A stretch of 6,779 nucleotides of DNA from the NCBI GenBank assembly GCA_030639105.1, contig DAOWDI010000211.1, positions 1 to 6,779 of the forward strand, written 5' to 3'. This DNA comes from Gammaproteobacteria bacterium. GTDB lineage: Bacteria; Pseudomonadota; Gammaproteobacteria; Ga0077536. Below are positions 6,748 through 6,779 of the stretch, piece by piece; positions within the stretch are counted from its first letter, which is position 1, and every line of letters begins with the position of its first letter. The translations under genes were made by a program, and so were the position numbers. Under the pieces are notes generated by a model that worked only from the letters and a program-made list of their open reading frames with translations, was not told the DNA's origin and ran no database searches.

Positions 6748-6779
6748 CGACGACGAGCAGTCTCAAATTTGTTTCCCGA
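6683..6779 (-). pseudogene. Out-of-frame N-terminal receiver segment of the REC-PAS-GGDEF-EAL gene
   Basis: Read leftward from the window edge, this frame gives RETN followed by LRLLVVDDN (first receiver strand and acidic pair) and AIHEDFRKIL (helix one), then AVDRGDAA. The continuation (second strand, PFEIDSAAQG) is in a different frame from about 6684 on. One extra base, or loss of 3n+2 bases, between about 6682 and 6705 separates them. The frame is open to the window edge and no ATG is seen, although a TTG at 6766 is possible. The first codons therefore probably lie outside. It is part of the same gene as the main minus-strand frame. It closely matches the plus-strand remnant at 2524-2590. 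Confidence 0.82.

Overview
The window is a GC-rich, densely coded stretch of bacterial signalling genes. It contains no RNA genes, insertion sequences, CRISPR arrays, or gene-free stretch longer than about 20-30 bases. The protein families are sensor kinases of the 'GVLHNVGN' type, response regulators with HDOD and HD-GYP-like outputs, and a REC-PAS-GGDEF-EAL protein. This combination is typical of Proteobacteria and most familiar to me from Gammaproteobacteria such as the purple sulfur bacteria and relatives. That placement is an inference from family resemblance, not from any taxonomic marker.

Plus strand, positions 2-5035: a tightly packed operon. It begins with a membrane-anchored multi-PAS histidine kinase whose start lies left of the window. 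Next is a 52-codon remnant containing only the first strand and helix of a receiver domain (2497-2655). A receiver-HDOD response regulator follows (2652-3845), overlapping the remnant by ATGA. Last is a receiver plus degenerate HD-GYP response regulator (3845-5035), overlapping the previous stop by one base. The kinase is the only phosphodonor in view, and both full receivers keep the phosphoacceptor aspartate.

Minus strand, positions 6779-5049: a convergent gene whose stop is 13 bases from the plus-strand operon's stop. Its order is REC-PAS-GGDEF-EAL, a cyclic-di-GMP enzyme. It is broken in two places. A frameshift lies in the loop between the first helix and second strand of the receiver (about 6682-6705). 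An internal deletion in the EAL domain (about 5210-5217) removes roughly the middle half of the domain and shifts frame. The PAS and GGDEF domains between these lesions are intact, including a consensus inhibitory RxxD site.

The most unusual feature is that the short plus-strand remnant and the broken receiver of the minus-strand gene belong to the same receiver subfamily. Both are disrupted at the same structural point, the loop after the first helix, where they share an identical 13-base string. Together with the degenerate HD-GYP domain, the locus looks like a c-di-GMP signalling island. In it the synthetic domain (GGDEF) is preserved and both potential degrading domains (EAL, HD-GYP) have lost catalytic elements. 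Assembly or sequencing error is a live alternative for the two minus-strand lesions.
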